From Bacteroidales bacterium (GTDB lineage: Bacteria; Bacteroidota; Bacteroidia; Bacteroidales; Tenuifilaceae), in assembly GCA_013141385.1 (NCBI GenBank), contig JABFRB010000010.1:1-64000 (forward strand): a stretch of 64,000 bases of DNA, written 5' to 3'. Numbering within the stretch: the stretch's first letter is position 1; every line of letters begins with the position of its first letter. Both the position numbers and the translations under genes were made by a program. Below, piece after piece: positions 63,431 through 64,000 of the stretch. The notes below the pieces were generated by a model, which was given only the letters and a program-made list of their open reading frames with translations, had not been told where the DNA came from and searched no databases.

Positions 63431-64000
63431 ATGCGATTAAAGAAATTTGTTTTAGTACTTTTTTCTGGACTCTTTTATTCCACTGTTTTTGGGCAGCAGG
63501 ATCCTCAATTCTCGCAGGTTATGTTCAATCAAATGAGCATAAATCCTGGATATGCAGGAAGTAATGATATGATTAATGCAAATGCAATTAATAGGATTCA
63601 ATGGGTTGGATTTGATGGAGCTCCTTCCACCTCTTCTTTTACAATTAACTCACCTATTACACCTTTTGGATTTAAAAGCGGTGTTGGTCTAAATATTCTA
63701 ACTGACAACCCTGGATTCAACAAAGATTTAGGCCTTAGTTTTTCTTATGCTGCTCGTTTTAAAGCAGGAAAAGGAAATCTCGGTATTGGCACTAGTATCG
63801 GTTTTATAAATAATTCGATTGATCCTAATTGGAACTTTCCAAATGTTAGCGCAGATAATGCAATACCTCAAGGCAAACAAAGTAGTGTAAATTTTGATTT
63901 GGGTTTTGGGTTGTACTACAATACAGATAATATGTTCTTTGGTCTCTCGGCAACACATCTCAATGGAACCAGAATGAACAAATCTATTAGTCCTTCCCAT
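63431..64000 (+). CDS. porP: Type IX secretion membrane protein PorP/SprF family (partial, runs off the window)
   Basis: The frame is open from ATG 63431 to the window end, 190 codons with no stop. A signal peptide (MRLKKFVLVLFSGLFYSTVFG) is followed by QQDPQFSQVMFNQMSINPGYAGS, the family hallmark, then beta-barrel strands. PorP/SprF is an outer membrane component of T9SS that links to PorK/N and to cargo shuttling. The gldK/L/M/N (porK-N) genes are expected beyond the edge. This supports active T9SS and fits the sorted surface protein at 14.7-19.9 kb. Confidence 0.9.
   Translation, partial: MRLKKFVLVLFSGLFYSTVFGQQDPQFSQVMFNQMSINPGYAGSNDMINANAINRIQWVGFDGAPSTSSFTINSPITPFGFKSGVGLNILTDNPGFNKDLGLSFSYAARFKAGKGNLGIGTSIGFINNSIDPNWNFPNVSADNAIPQGKQSSVNFDLGFGLYYNTDNMFFGLSATHLNGTRMNKSISPSH

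Noticed and set aside
63728-64000. Minus-strand ORF at the right edge
   Set aside because: It lies opposite porP, whose signal peptide and QDPQFSQ motif show the coding strand is plus.

Overview
The window is low-GC DNA from a Bacteroidota chromosome, most likely an environmental member of Bacteroidales/Marinilabiliales. The evidence is the start of a type IX secretion (T9SS) locus (porP after topA), a T9SS-sorted surface protein, DUF4270 and OmpP1/FadL genes, the panC-panD-flippase-radA order, and promoters of the Bacteroidota type (TAnnTTTG at -7, TTG about 20 bp upstream). Most genes look like ordinary chromosomal genes. Accessory DNA is concentrated at the left edge and at about 27.7-34.8 kb, with a hipBA module near 43 kb.

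Left part (0-26 kb): a decayed IS630 element; a small secreted protein; metG with a possible attenuator in its leader; an LD-carboxypeptidase; yraN; thiL; an OmpP1 porin; a secreted C1 (bleomycin hydrolase-like) peptidase; a LuxE-like acyl-protein synthetase that may be leaderless; and two surface proteins sharing LamG modules. The larger one (1716 aa) also has FG-GAP repeats, a FISUMP domain, a cohesin-like and a dockerin-like module, and a T9SS C-terminal signal. Then come an M23-like protein, the three-gene proton-translocating transhydrogenase (pntAA-pntAB-pntB), and a minus-strand tRNA cluster whose middle member is a tRNA-Val copy broken by two GC-rich insertions.

Middle part (26-45 kb): HAD phosphatase, RumA-type methyltransferase, and an accessory segment lying between two directly repeated copies of a ~178-bp element. 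The segment holds a MITE-like palindrome, a His-rich membrane protein, a type II restriction-modification pair, an array of about fifteen 41-bp tandem repeats, and an HNH nuclease with a cysteine-rich N-terminus. After it come an RND efflux operon (adaptor, pump, TolC), an AlgI/AlgX-like O-acetylation pair, and hipBA with an inverted repeat over its promoter.

Right part (45-64 kb): rfbB and glmS converge on a perfect 37-bp-arm hairpin that runs into the rfbB coding sequence. A DUF4270/truncated GT5 pair diverges from panC-panD-flippase-radA. Then follow an FAD oxidoreductase, a double-ATPase peptide ABC protein, a class A penicillin-binding protein, topA, a ureohydrolase-fold protein that has lost its metal ligands, and the 5' part of porP. 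All calls come from reading the sequence; no database search was run.
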